Origin: Cephalotus follicularis | Taxonomy: Eukaryota > Streptophyta > Magnoliopsida > Oxalidales > Cephalotaceae | Assembly: GCA_001972305.1 (NCBI GenBank) | Contig: BDDD01001971.1 | Location: forward strand, 306,965 to 370,964 | Length of the DNA: 64,000 bases | Direction of reading: 5' to 3' | Shown: piece after piece, positions 23,962-34,946 of the stretch | Layout of the letters: each line of letters opens with the position of its first letter | How positions within the stretch are numbered: position 1 is the stretch's first letter | The notes under the pieces: generated by a model | The model's database searches: none | What the model saw: only the letters and a program-made list of their open reading frames with translations | What the model was told of the DNA's origin: nothing | Made by a program: the position numbers and the translations under genes

Positions 23962-24312
23962 ATGGACGGAAGGGGAAGACATGTGAGGTCGCGAACCATT
24001 GCGGATAACATTCCCCAAGATGTGAACAAGGGGAGAAATCCGGAAGACCGCATAAATGAATATTTCCAACAGCAGATAACTGCTAGCACGATTCATCTAC
24101 AAGAGATGAAGTGGTCATACACGGATCGCATTGCTGAATATTTCCAGCAACAGATAGCTACTAATACATCTCACTTAGAGGAAATGCGGCTGTTGTGTGT
24201 TCTAACACAACAAAACAAGCGGACTAGACCAGCTCCCTCAGAATGGCAACATGGTGGCTCCTCAACCAAGTCATCAAAGAACAGTTCTCAGCAAATGCAC
24301 AGCATAACTTAA
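23962..24312 (+). pseudogene. Tekay gag N-terminus, truncated
   Basis: It begins MDGRGRHVRSRTIADNIPQD, close to the gag start of the minus-strand Tekay element (45220). It contains a 26-codon internal duplication: DRINEYFQQQI at 24046 and DRIAEYFQQQI at 24124. The gag core domain is missing. The reading frame runs into the gag-only element near 24303 through a short match (GCACAGCATAACTTAAA) also found inside that element's LTR. Confidence 0.8.
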
Positions 24313-26506
24313 AACCACGCACACAGATGTTGTTCCCTAACTTACAACCCTGCTCAACTCAACAACACAACTAACAAAACGCGCATCATAACTTAAACAT
24401 TAACATCAAAACTTATGCCCGTCCTGGGCCTCTTCTAACAAGCCTTCCCCGGCACTACCCGAGGACTCCTTCCCGGGGTCATACTCCAAAGCAACCTTAC
24501 CGGGGACACCCTGCCACAACGGATAACACTTCACAAACTTAAGGCAACCACCTTAACCGCAACTATTCTCCCCCGCTAAGCTCTTCTCCGCTGTGCAAGC
24601 CCGGGGACTCTCTAGCTCCCCTGCCAGACCAGGGATCACCAAACTCAAAACATAAAAAGTTCATAAAAACACAAGATATACACATCTGTGAACTCAAAAC
24701 ATCCATAACATAACTGGAAGGTATAAAACGGTTACATATATGTCCTCTGGTATACAAACACTGCCTCCCCTGGCAGGCTAAAGAACATCAAGCTTACATA
24801 GAAAAGCTACTCTACTACAAACAAAGGGGTAACAGAACCCAAGGTATGCCCCATGCTATGCAATGCTAACGCTCGAGCTGACGTTCCCTGGTGCTAGCTC
24901 AAAAACTACCTTGCTAAGCTTTCTACTGCTAACCTGGAGGGTATCCTCCGGCTAGCTGGTCTGCAAAACAGTCTATGAGGGGATTAGTCCAGCTGACTAA
25001 GTGAATGAGAACGAACATCCTCTGGTACATTATTATAAATTAATGTGCTGAAAGAAAGCTTACCATGAACATGAAAAACTGTCCCAACTGGAGAAAAAGA
25101 CTGTAGCAAACATATGCCATCGCATACAATAAAGAAACGCTCAAAGTACTTGAAAAACTTACTCTTTCTCTACTTAGCTGGTTCTAGAACATTCATATAA
25201 GCTAAAATAAACTTAAGAGTACAACTTATTAAAAGAAAGGTGTTTGATAAAGAACTAGGGTCCTTCCCGGCTAAACACTCGAGGAGAACAACTAAGCTAG
25301 GAACTGGCTTTTCTTTGCTATGCTGGCCGAAGCCTGCTGGTTACATAATATAGTTGCCAACTTATAGTGGCGCTGAGCTGATCTAGGCCGAAGCCTGCTT
25401 GGCAGTAATTGCCGAGAACCCGTGGTTCCCCTATGTGCTTGCTATTTCTTGCTTTACTTACTTATCTGGGCTGATGGCATAACTACCGAGGACAAAGTCC
25501 TCCTCTAGAAGACTTACTGAAAGGCTCTAATCTCTACTTTTAGAAACTTAGCTATGCTGTACTCAAACCCTAAACACCATCATAGACAATAGCATAAAGG
25601 AGATCCAGGTAGGACCTGGGGACAGTCTCGCCCAGCTTCCTATCATAGACAATAGTAGACCGAGGAGGTTGGAGCTATGTACATAGTGCTCGACTACACT
25701 CATACCCTAAACACCATCATAGACAATAGTGCAAAGGAGATCCAGGTATGAAACCCGGGGGCAGACTCGCTCGACTTCCCATCATAGACAATAGTAGGCC
25801 GAGGAGTTGGGTTGAGCACGTACGCGTTACCTTACTGGAAAGTGACTAATTCACTTGAAGAACTTGAGCTCTAGTGCTCAAGAAATTCTCTTTCTCTCTC
25901 TTTCTATCAAAGGAAACATACAAAGACGCTAGGGAAAACAAATTCCGGTTAGAAAGCTCTCACTATACTAGGGATTAGAAACTGGAAGAGTCAACAAGAA
26001 CATCATGAAATAACTAGAAACATAGAAAGGATGTCCCACTCACAGTTCTTGCTACTTCCTTGGACGTTCACATCACTTCTTCTCTGCTACTCTCTTCCTC
26101 TGGCTGACTGCTTCTTTCCTCGTCCGCTTGTTCTTCTTGCTGAGGTCGGACGTTTCAAGCTCCCTCTGGTGCAGACGCTATGAACGGAAAGAAGAAGAAG
26201 ACTAGGACTCTCTCTCTCTCTCTCTCTCTAAACTCTCTGCTGAAGCTAGAAGAATGATGGCTACAACTCCAAAATCCACACTAATCCCAACTTAAGTCAT
26301 CTTTTGTCTTGGGACGTGGAACCTTCCTCAACAAGCTTTGCACTTAAGTCCATTAACTTCCACTAATCATGCTTTACACTTGGGCTTATAACACTTAACC
26401 ACACTTAACTTTCTTTTCTTACTTAATTGAGTCCAAAGACCATAAAAAAATTATACTCCATAAAAAGTTTTTCTTTTACGCTCCAAAACAGCTACAGGGC
26501 ATTACA
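24303..26506 (-). mobile_element. gag-only element 3' LTR
   Basis: It matches 28665-30843 closely, including an internal tandem duplication around CATCATAGACAATAG (about 25575-25800). It ends CAGGGCATTACA beside the polypurine tract. The outer 0.5 kb is missing. Confidence 0.8.
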
Positions 26507-26525
26507 ACCTCCCCACCTTAAGAAA
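26507..26525 (-). other. polypurine tract of the gag-only element
   Basis: The minus strand reads TTTTCTTAAGGTGGGGAGGT directly before the LTR start TGTAATGCCC. Confidence 0.75.
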
Positions 26526-26634
26526 ATTTGTCCTCAAAATTCCTCAAGTCACACCTTAGGAAAAACTGTTCTATCATCTCTGGCTTCTCTGCAACTATGC
26601 TCAACTAATAGATACTATAACTTAACTTATCCTA

Positions 26635-28011
26635 CTAAAGAAGAAACACAAAACATAAGATCTCACCTGGTGGCATCTCTGGTGCGGTCATGTATGTCCC
26701 TCTATGAAGAGAGTAAAGTCTTACTGTAGCCCCTGGTCTGCTACCACCAACTCTGGCTGTACTGGTGTGGGGTGTTGTATAACTCGTTCTCTGCGCTCCT
26801 GATGGCTGAGATGACTGGACCATACAGCTAGTCGTGGTCTGCTTCCTCACTGGAGCTGCCACAGGCATCATCGCTTCACTAAGAGTTTGTTAAGGGCAAT
26901 CTCTCTTCATGTGTCCTTCTTCACCGCACCTGTAACATGCAGAGCTTCCCTTCTTGCATTCTCCAGAATGCAGCTTGCCACAAACTTCACACTGAGGCGC
27001 TCTGTTGCTCTGTTAAGAACTCCCTTGAACACTGCTAGCAACTGGAGCCGTCTGTGTCTGCTGAGAAGTTCCTCCTCTGACGTTGCCTGAGGACTAAGGT
27101 CCCCACTACTTCTAAGCCTTGGAGTGGTTCTCTACCTGCTCGGACTGAGATGAGGATCTCTTCCGTCCTTGCTCTTGACGCATCCTCTGGTCTACTAAGA
27201 TCGACTCCACTCTCTTGGCAGCTTCCACCAAGTCGCCAAACACCAACCATGGGGTGACAGACACCATATGTCTGATCTCGGGTCTAAGTCCCTCAAGAAA
27301 CTTCTCACACCGCTCCTCTTGATATGCTACCAGGGCTGGAGCAAAATGGGACAAGTCCATAAAACGATACTCGTACTGAGATACGGTCTCATTACCTTGC
27401 CGCAGATACAAAAACTCTTTTCTATTCTCTTTAACAAACGTGGGTGGAAAGAAGTAATGCCTAAACTCCTTCTTGAACTTCTCCCACGTGATCTTTGCCA
27501 GGCTCTCGTGCCAAGCTACAAGAGCATCCCACCATATTCGTGCACCTTTTGCAAGGAAGAAAGACGCATTCCTTGCCCTCGTATCTTCTGCTATCTCCAG
27601 TTGAACGAAGATCTCCTCTAGGTGGTTCAACCACGCATCTGCATCCATGGGATCTCCTGTTCCCTCAAAGGATGTTGCTCCCAACCGTTACATGTGCTCC
27701 ACTGGAAGAGGTTGAGGTCTGCCATAACCCATAGTTTGAGCCCACATCGTCATCGCCTGCAACATCTCTGTAGGTCCACTGGTAGGTGCTGGAGGAGGCG
27801 TACGCGCAACTGACTACGCTGCTGGGGCAGGCTCCTTTGGTACATGCTGCGTTCCATGCTCTTCAACTTCAACATGCTCTTGTTCCTCCAATGCTTCCAT
27901 AGGAACCACTTGATCCACTGTCTGGCGAGGAATCGCTCTTCCTCTACGTCTACCACGACCTCTGACACGATCTGCATGACCTCCGCTACGTGTCTTAGGT
28001 GGCATCGTCAT
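26635..28011 (-). pseudogene. gag of the gag-only element
   Basis: Minus strand. It opens PPKTRSGGHADRVRGRGRRR, a basic N-terminus. The gag core follows (FEGTGDPMDADAWLNHLEE, ARIWWDALV, EFRHYFFPPTFVKENRKEF, YRFMDLSHFAP), then two zinc knuckles (CEVCGKLHSGEC and CYRCGEEGHMKRDC) and a Ser/Thr/Pro-rich tail. The frame is constant but is interrupted by several nonsense codons (after PAPAA, after VEHM, after HSKA, after RDCP). It resembles chromovirus gag. The protein would package element RNA if intact. Confidence 0.85.
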
Positions 28012-28129
28012 CTAGAACAACACGCTAACGTATCACAAAAACGTTGCAACCTATAAGCAATGTATGAATGCAACCCAACAAGATACCCCATTAACTAACA
28101 AGCAAAGCACAAGGAAACTCAAACCTTCT

Positions 28130-28140
28130 CTCTGATACCA
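28130..28140 (-). other. primer binding site of the gag-only element
   Basis: The minus strand reads TGGTATCAGAG, four bases inside the LTR end (TGTCAGGACCC on the plus strand at 28144). Confidence 0.8.
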
Positions 28141-28143
28141 TGC

Positions 28144-30843
28144 TGTCAGGACCCGTTCCCACTAACTCTAAGGGACACGTGCCCTTACCAAGGATGGCGC
28201 TCCTCTTGCCAACAACCCTCTTAAACTGCAACTGTCCGAGGTGAAATCCTGGGATGGACTGGGCACGCAGCTAACTGGGCAGCCGGGGCAGAGGGTCCAA
28301 CTCTACTCATGCTCACGCCGAGCGCACAACTTAAAACCAAAACTCCAAACGCGTCGTATCACTAACGCCCAAGGCTTTACTTAACCAAGGCTCCAAAACG
28401 CTCTGCATTACTTAAGCCCCACGTGCTCCTCACATGGACTTAACATAATGTGCAAGGCATGCCCGGGGAGAGAACACACGTGCAACTCACGAGCACACTT
28501 AACCAACATGCCCGGGGACACTCCTTGTCCTCGGGTCTTTCTCCTTCCCAGGATAAACATCCTTAGCCCAAGACCAAAACGCTGCGCATAACTAGCGCCC
28601 TGAGGAGAAGACAATATAAGCGCCTGGGGAGAACCCACGCACGCCTCATGTGCTCACTTAAACTCCCATGGCAGACCACGCACACATATGTTGTCCCCCG
28701 GTGTACAACCTTGCTCAACTCAACAACACAACTAATAAAACGCACAGCATAACTTAAATATTAACATCAAAACTTATGCTCGTCCTGGGCCTCTTCTAAC
28801 AAGCCTTCCTCGGCACTACCTGAGGACTCCTTCTCGGGTTCATACTCCAAAGCAACCTTACCGGGGACACCCTGCCACCACGAATAACACTCCACAAACT
28901 TAAGGCAACCACCTTAGCCTCAACTATTCTCCTCCGCTAAGCTCTTCTCCGCTGTGCAAGCCCGGGGACTCTCTAGCTACCCTGCCAGGCCTGGGATCAC
29001 AAAACTCAAAACATAAAAAGTTCATAAAAACACAATATATACACATCTGTGAAGTCAAAACATCCATAAAATAACTGGAAGGTATAAAACGATTACATAT
29101 ATGTCCTCTGGTATACAAACACTGCCTCCCCTGGCAGGCTAAAGAACATCAAGCTTACAAAGAAAAGCTACTCTACTACAAACAAAGGGGTAACAGAACC
29201 CAAGGTATGCCCCATGCTATGCAATGCTAACTCCCGAGCTGACGTTCCTTGGTGCTGAGCTCAAAAACTACCTTGCTAAGTTTTCTACTGCTGAGCTGGA
29301 GGGTCTCCTCTGGCTGGCTAGTCTGCAAAATAGTCTGTGAGGGGATTAGTATAGCTGATTAAGTGAATGAGAATGAACATCCTCTGATACATTCTTATAA
29401 ATGAATGTGCTAAAAGAAAGCTTACCATGAACATGAAAAACTGTCCCAAACGGGGAAAAAGACTGTAGCAAACATATGTCATGGCATACAATAAAGAAAC
29501 GCTTAAAGTGCTTGAAAAACTTACTCTTTCTTTGCTTAGCTGGTTCTAGAACATTCATATCAGCTTAAATAAACTTAAGAGTACAACTCATTAAAAGAAA
29601 GGTGTCTGATAAAGAACTCGGGTCCTTCCCGGCTAAACACCCGAGGAGAACAACTAAGCTAGGAACTGGTTTTTCTTTGCTATGCTGATCTAGGCCGAAG
29701 CCTGCTTGTTACATAATATAGTTGCCAACTTATAGTGGCACTGAGCTAATATAGGCCGAAGTCTGCTTGGCAATAACTGCTGAGAACCCATGGTTCCCTT
29801 CTGTGCTTGCTATTTCTTGCTTTACTTACTTATCTGGGTTGATGGCAAAACTGCCTAGGACAAAGTCCTCCTCTAGAAGACTTACTGAAAGGCTCTAATC
29901 TCTACTTTTAGCAACTTAGCTCTGCTATACTCAAACCCTAAACACCATCATAGACAATAGCATAAAGGAGATCCAGATAGGACCTGGGAACAGTCTCGCC
30001 CGGCTTCCTATCATAGACAATAGTAGACCGAGGAGGTTGAATCTATGTACCTAGTGCTCGGCCGTACTCATACCCTAAACACCATCATAGACAATAGTGT
30101 AAAGGAGATCCATGTATGGGACCCGGGGGCAGACTCGCTCAACTTCCCATCATAGACAATAGTAGGCCGAGGAGTTGGGTTAAGCATGTACGGGTTACCT
30201 TTCTGGAAAGTGACTCATTCACTTGAAGAACTTGAGCTTTAGTGTTCGAGAAATTCTCTTTCTCTCTCTTTTTGTCAAAGGAAACATACAAAGACTCTAG
30301 GGAAAACAAATTCCCGTTAGAAAGCTCTCACTGTATTGGGGATTAGAAACTGGAAGAGTCAAGAAGAACATCACGAAATAACTAGAAACATAGAAAGGAT
30401 GTCCCACTCATAGTTCTTGCTACTTTCTTGGACGTTCACGTCACTTCTTCTCTGCTACTCTCTTCCTCTGGCTGACTGCTTCTTTCCTCAACCGCTTATT
30501 CTTCTAGCTGAGGTCGGATGTTTCAAGCTCCCTCTGGTGTAGACGCTAAGAATGGAAAGAAGAAGAAGACTAGGACTCTCTTTCTCTAAACTCTCTGTTG
30601 AAGCTAGAAGAAGGATGGCTACAACTCCAAAAGCAACACTAATCCCAACTTAAGCCATCTTTTGTCTTGGGATGTGGAAGCTTCCTCAACAAGCTTTGCA
30701 CTTAAGTCCTTTAACTTCCACTAATCATGCTTTACACTTGGGCTTATAACACTTAACCACACTTAACTTTCTTTTCTTACTCAATTGAGTCCAAAGCCCA
30801 TAAAAAAAATTATACTCCATAAAAAAAATTTCTCTTAAGCTCC
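28144..30843 (-). mobile_element. gag-only element 5' LTR
   Basis: About 2.7 kb, starting TGTCAGGACCC next to the primer site. It contains the duplicated CATCATAGACAATAG block. It stops within AAGCTCCA and continues directly into the Athila LTR, lacking the final segment that ends the other copy. Confidence 0.8.
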
Positions 30844-31687
30844 ATTGATTTCATGCAAACACCATTCATTCAGCTACTTTCTTCTTCACAAACAAAGTGT
30901 ATGTGGATTTTAATCAGACATACAAAGTGTGGGAGATGTCAAAAAATTGAAGAACAAATCAAAAGTTCAAGGATTTAATTAATGGAGTTGTATCTTGTTC
31001 TAACCCTAAAAACCTTGAAAATTTAGTTACAAAACATTGTAATAAAAACTGGTAAAACTAAGGAAGAAGAGAGGAAGCTGCAAAGTGAGTGGCTAGCTTG
31101 TTTATGGCCACACTCTCTTTCTTTTATATTGTTACACATGCATAAAAACAAAAATAAAGTTTAACCGAATTAATCTATTTAAGGAAAGATTACAATTGTC
31201 AAAAACTCTAAAAACTTTCCATTTTTGTTGTATGATACGTCGTAAGCATCGACACTTTTCTTCTAAGCGTCGACGGTTTGTCGCTTAGCGTTGACGCTTT
31301 AATAATGTGAATATGAACTTGTTTTGTGCTTTAGTTGTTAACCGTCGACGGTAATGAGCAAGGTATCGACGATTTAGTACAGAGAGTTGTGGGAATTGCT
31401 CTACGCGTCTAAACGTCGACGCTTACAAAAATTATGTCAGCGCTTTGCCTGTTGGCGTCGACGCTTAAGTGGAACCCGTTGACACTTTGCCCTATTTTCT
31501 GTAGAAAATTTCAAATTCTTCAAGCTTTGATCTTCTTATCTTCAATTCGCGCCAATTTGACTAGTACTAATGCATTTCGATATTTTTTGCATTGTACCTG
31601 AAAATCAAATAAAAATAACCAAAGTAGTATGTTCCAAGCATAAAAACATAATGAATAAATCCTTAAAACATATTTTTATACTAAACA
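30841..31687 (-). mobile_element. Athila 5' LTR, outer part only
   Basis: It matches 12512-13376 (CCATTGATTTCATGCAAAC onward), ends TACTAAACA and is followed by the target copy TATGG. About 600 bp nearest the interior are missing, including the CCGCAAGTGCACGG block and the tandem repeat. A GTCGAC array is present at 31240-31490. Confidence 0.85.
31240..31490. repeat. GTCGAC array in Athila 5' LTR
   Basis: The counterpart of 12920-13180. Compared unit by unit, some sites are intact here but decayed there (AACGTCGACGCTTAC at about 31413 against GGTTGACGCTTA) and the reverse also occurs. Confidence 0.85.
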
Positions 31688-32320
31688 TATGGTTATGGTA
31701 GGGTCAAGGTATGGTTATGGAGTGTCTGTAGACCTAGGGTGTATAGATGATAAATTATATGATTAGGATTGGTTAAGTATGCCACCGCTTAGAGATGGTC
31801 GATGTACTAACGTTGTTCACAATTTGCATTCATGCATCTCACATACCATGCATATATCTGTATATCTTTTCACTTCATTGCATAAAGTATTGCCTACATA
31901 GCTGTGTTTGGCTGACCCATTCTTGAAATGGGCACAACATCTAGGGTTGAGTCCAAAGGATGCTTCAAAGTGAGATAGGACGGGTTGCAGAGTAGGATCT
32001 CCAGTGGCAGTTCCTATTGTTATTATCTACCTTATATGAGACTCGAAATGTTTAAGATTGATGTATAAGAAGCTTTAAGTTCCAGTTGTATTGACATGCC
32101 AGCTTGTGGCAGTGCTACACAAATATGTGAAATATGATGTATTTCTGGGTTTATCCACACAAGATTTTGAATGGTTGTTTCTGCATGCATATTTCTATAT
32201 TAAAGTTTTTAATTGTAGCGTATTTTGGTTATTATGCTATGATTATACTGATGGATTGATGGATGGTTTTCCACGTGCCTGGCAGTGGGGTTCTTAGATG
32301 GTTCGGGGCGTGACACTACT

Positions 32321-32525
32321 TCTGATGGTCGGAGGCACCTGAGGTATGGCATAGTGTAGGGGTTTTTGTAGAGAACCTCGTTCATCAAGTGGAACCTGTT
32401 GGCGCAGTACACAATTTTCCTTACCTTGGCTTTGTCTCCCAGGAGTATGCCATCTTTTAACCAGCCGATAATTGGATCCATCCAACTTGTTTTAGGGTCT
32501 CTGTCCATCTAGTCACTGGCTTCTT
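32321..32525 (-). pseudogene. Tat integrase N-terminal linker
   Basis: Minus strand. DPIIGWLKDGILLGDKAK, then FHLMNEVLYK and PYLRCLRPSE, the sequence that precedes the integrase zinc finger in Tat elements. It stops exactly at the family B LTR, and the next residues appear at 7253. Confidence 0.85.
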
Positions 32526-33663
32526 CTATGCTGGGGAATTGTAAGTCCTCTCTGAAGACATTCCCCATTTTTGCGGGATTTCCTTAGCTAAAGCCAGTTT
32601 CGACAGTACGTCTGCTCGGCTATTACTTTCTCTAAGAATCCTTAAAAAATGATAGTATTGAAAAATCGATGACAAGGATTGTACCTTAGTTAAATATTTA
32701 GTCATACCTTCGTCTCTGGCCTGATACTCGCCATTGATCTGGTTAATCACTAACTGAGAGTCACTATATACTTTAATTCTCTAAATTTCCATATGTTTGT
32801 CCAAGGTTAAACCTTTAATCACGACCTTGCACTCTGCCTAATTGTTGGTAGCCTTGAATTGAAAGCGTAAGGCATATTGCAGCATCCATCCATCAGGACT
32901 GATGAGAACTAGACCTACTCCACTTCCATTAAAAGATGGAGACTCATCCACATATAATGCCCAGAAACTTAACTCGGGGGTGTTATTTTTCTCATCCTCT
33001 ACCTTTATCTTGTTAGGCGTACACTCTACTGCAAAGTCCGCTAGCACCTGAGCTTTGATAGTTTGTATGGGTTCATCTCGAATGACGTACTCTCCCAACT
33101 TCACAAACCACTTTACCAACCTACCCTTCGGTTTCTGGCTTTTGCAGGACCTGTCTGAGTGGTCTGTTAGTAAACACTCTGACAATGTGTGCTTGGAAAT
33201 AAGGTCTGAGCTTTCATGTAGAGATAATTACCACATAGGAAAATTTTTTGATCTCTGGATATCAGCACTCTGCTTCATTTAGAACCTTGCTCACATAATA
33301 CAACAGTTTTTGAAGCTTCCCTTCTTCTTTGATTAAGACTAACCTTATTGTCTCTTCAGTGACTGAGATATATAATGCAAGAATGTTTCCTTGATGGGGC
33401 TTAGTCATCATAGGCGGCATTACCAAATAACGTTTGAGCCATAGGAAGGCTTCTTGGCATTCTGTAGACCATTCGAATCCTTGTGGATTTCTGATCACCT
33501 TAAAGAAAGGCAAGCACTTTTCTACCCTTATAGAAATAAATATGCTCAAGGCGTAAAATCTACCAATGAGTCTCTGCACTTCTCTTTCATTTTTGGGCGG
33601 AGCCATACCTTGAATTACTGTTATCTTCTTTGGGTTAACGTCGATTCCCCTGTTGGAGACCAT
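32526..33663 (-). pseudogene. Tat tandem RNase H domains
   Basis: Minus strand. The conventional RNase H follows RT (KKITVIQGMAPPKNEREVQR, FEWSTECQEAF, LALYISVTEE), though its first catalytic aspartate context is eroded. The second, archaeal-type RNase H has FWALYVDESPSFNGSGVGLV, YSDSQLVINQINGEYQARDE and NSRADVLSKLA. Stops at about 33260, 32835 and 32760 break it. Two RNase H domains in tandem are characteristic of Tat elements. Confidence 0.85.
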
Positions 33664-34500
33664 AAACCCTAGAAACTTTCTATAGGTTACTCCAAAAGCA
33701 CACTTTGATGGATTAAGTTTAACTTGTATAGCCTTAACACTTCAAAAGCATTGGTGAGGTCCTCTACGTGGGATCTCTGATCCTTAGTTTTGACCAGCAT
33801 GTCGTCCACTTAGACCTCCATATTTCTACCTATCTGGTCATGAAAGATCTTGTTGACCAGCCGCTGATATGTAGATCCTACATTTTTTAATATGAAAGAC
33901 ATCATTTTGTAACAATACGTACCTTGGTGCGTAATGAAAGAAGTTTTATCTTCGTCTAGAGGGTGCATTCTGATATGATTATACCCTAAGTAGGCATCCA
34001 TAAAGCTTAGTAGCCTGAGGTCGCATCTAATAATTGGTTTATCTTCGGAAGAGGAAAATGATCTTTAGGGAAGGCTTTATTAAAATCTGTGAAATCAATG
34101 CACATTCTCCATTTACCATTGGGTTTGTGCCCCATCACCACGTTCAATAGCCACTTTGAATAGTATTCTTCCCTGATAAACTTAGCCTTTAGTAGCTTAT
34201 CGACTTCTTCTAAAATTCCGTTTTGCCTTTCTGAAACAAAATTTCTTTTCTTTTGCCTGATTGAGGGGGTGATCTGTGTTTATACTGAGCTTGTGGACAA
34301 TTACATCAGAACTAACTCCTGGCACTTCCTCGGCAGACGAAGCGAAGACATCATTGTTGTCTCTAATGAACTGAATAATTTCATACTTCTCTTGTTCTTG
34401 CAATTTTGATCCAATTTGAAAACCGTTGACTTATCTTGAGTGTTTACCGATACCTGAATTAGGTCATCCATGGGTTCGGGTCGTTTCGGATCTATTTCAT
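33664..34500 (-). pseudogene. Tat reverse transcriptase
   Basis: Minus strand. WRMCIDFTDFNKA, DHFPLPKINQLLD, MDAYLGYNHIRMHPLDEDKT, and a catalytic box reading stop-VDDMLVKT. The tyrosine codon of YVDDM has become TAA. Further frameshifts lie near 34000 and 34200. Confidence 0.85.
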
Positions 34501-34524
34501 CTCTAAAATCCACATCCAAGCTTT

Positions 34525-34943
34525 TTATTTTGCCTTTTGCTTCACAACCGTAACTTTGCACTTTCGAGCAACTGCTTTATCTATTTTAATTTGTCCCACA
34601 CCACATTTAGTCAAAAATTTTGCCATCAAGTGTTTGGTCGATGCTATGACACCGAACAAATTTAGGCCTAGTCTACCCAAGATCGCATTATAGAGACTGG
34701 GTGTATCAACCACAATGAATGTTATATCCGCAAGAGCCTGTCTTGGAGAATTCCCGATAATGACCGAAAGAGTCACTAACCCTATTGGGTAGACCACTTG
34801 CCCTGAAAAACCAATCAGAGGAGTCTTAACAGGCTTCAATCTCTCTTTCAGCACCTTTAGTTGATCAAAAGCGTCTTTATATAGTATATCAGCTGAACTG
34901 CCACTATCAATCAAAACTTTTCGCACCAAAAATAGATCAACAC
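34525..34943 (-). pseudogene. Tat protease
   Basis: Minus strand, open for 134 residues. The retroviral-type aspartic protease active site is in VLIDSGSSADILYKDAF, with the later TFIVVDTPSLYNAILGR. The frame continues upstream across the DNA transposon at 34947-37516. Active-site DSG is intact. Confidence 0.88.
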
Positions 34944-34946
34944 TAA

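Larger units (their letters stand above)
24303..30843 (-). mobile_element. gag-only LTR element (TR-GAG-like), minus orientation
   Basis: Two long direct repeats (24303-26506 and 28144-30843) flank a 1.6-kb interior. The interior holds only a primer site (28130-28140), one gag gene (28011 down to 26635) and a polypurine tract (26507 onward). There is no protease, RT or integrase and no room for them. That is the TR-GAG architecture, which depends on another element's enzymes. The left repeat lacks about 530 bp at its outer end, and the right repeat lacks about the last 20 bp. No target duplication is left, so both ends were probably lost in recombination. Confidence 0.75.
11907..31687 (-). 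mobile_element. Athila-type Ty3/gypsy element with replaced 5' half
   Basis: The ends are TGTTCACGAATT and ..GCTAAACA-type (TACTAAACA at the right), with TATGG on both sides (11902-11906 and 31688-31692). The 3' LTR (11907-13376), 3' noncoding region, integrase, RNase H, RT and protease are present in minus orientation up to about 18112. Gag, the primer site and the inner part of the 5' LTR are missing. A copia/Tekay/gag-only patchwork (about 18113-30843) stands in their place. Only the outer part of the 5' LTR remains (30841-31687). Confidence 0.8.
7254..32315 (+). mobile_element. solo LTR, family B, split by two later insertions
   Basis: Pieces are 7254-7344, 9936-11906 and 31693-32315, about 2.7 kb in all. 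It starts TGTAAGCCCCGAA and ends TTCGGGGCGTGACA. The outer target copies are CGGCT (7249-7253) and CTACT (32316-32320), an imperfect 3 of 5 match; one may have mutated. Strong support comes from the Tat integrase linker, which is interrupted exactly here and continues on both sides. It has a TATA box (10029) and no coding sequence, so it is a solo LTR with a promoter. Orientation is inferred from the TATA box. Confidence 0.75.
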
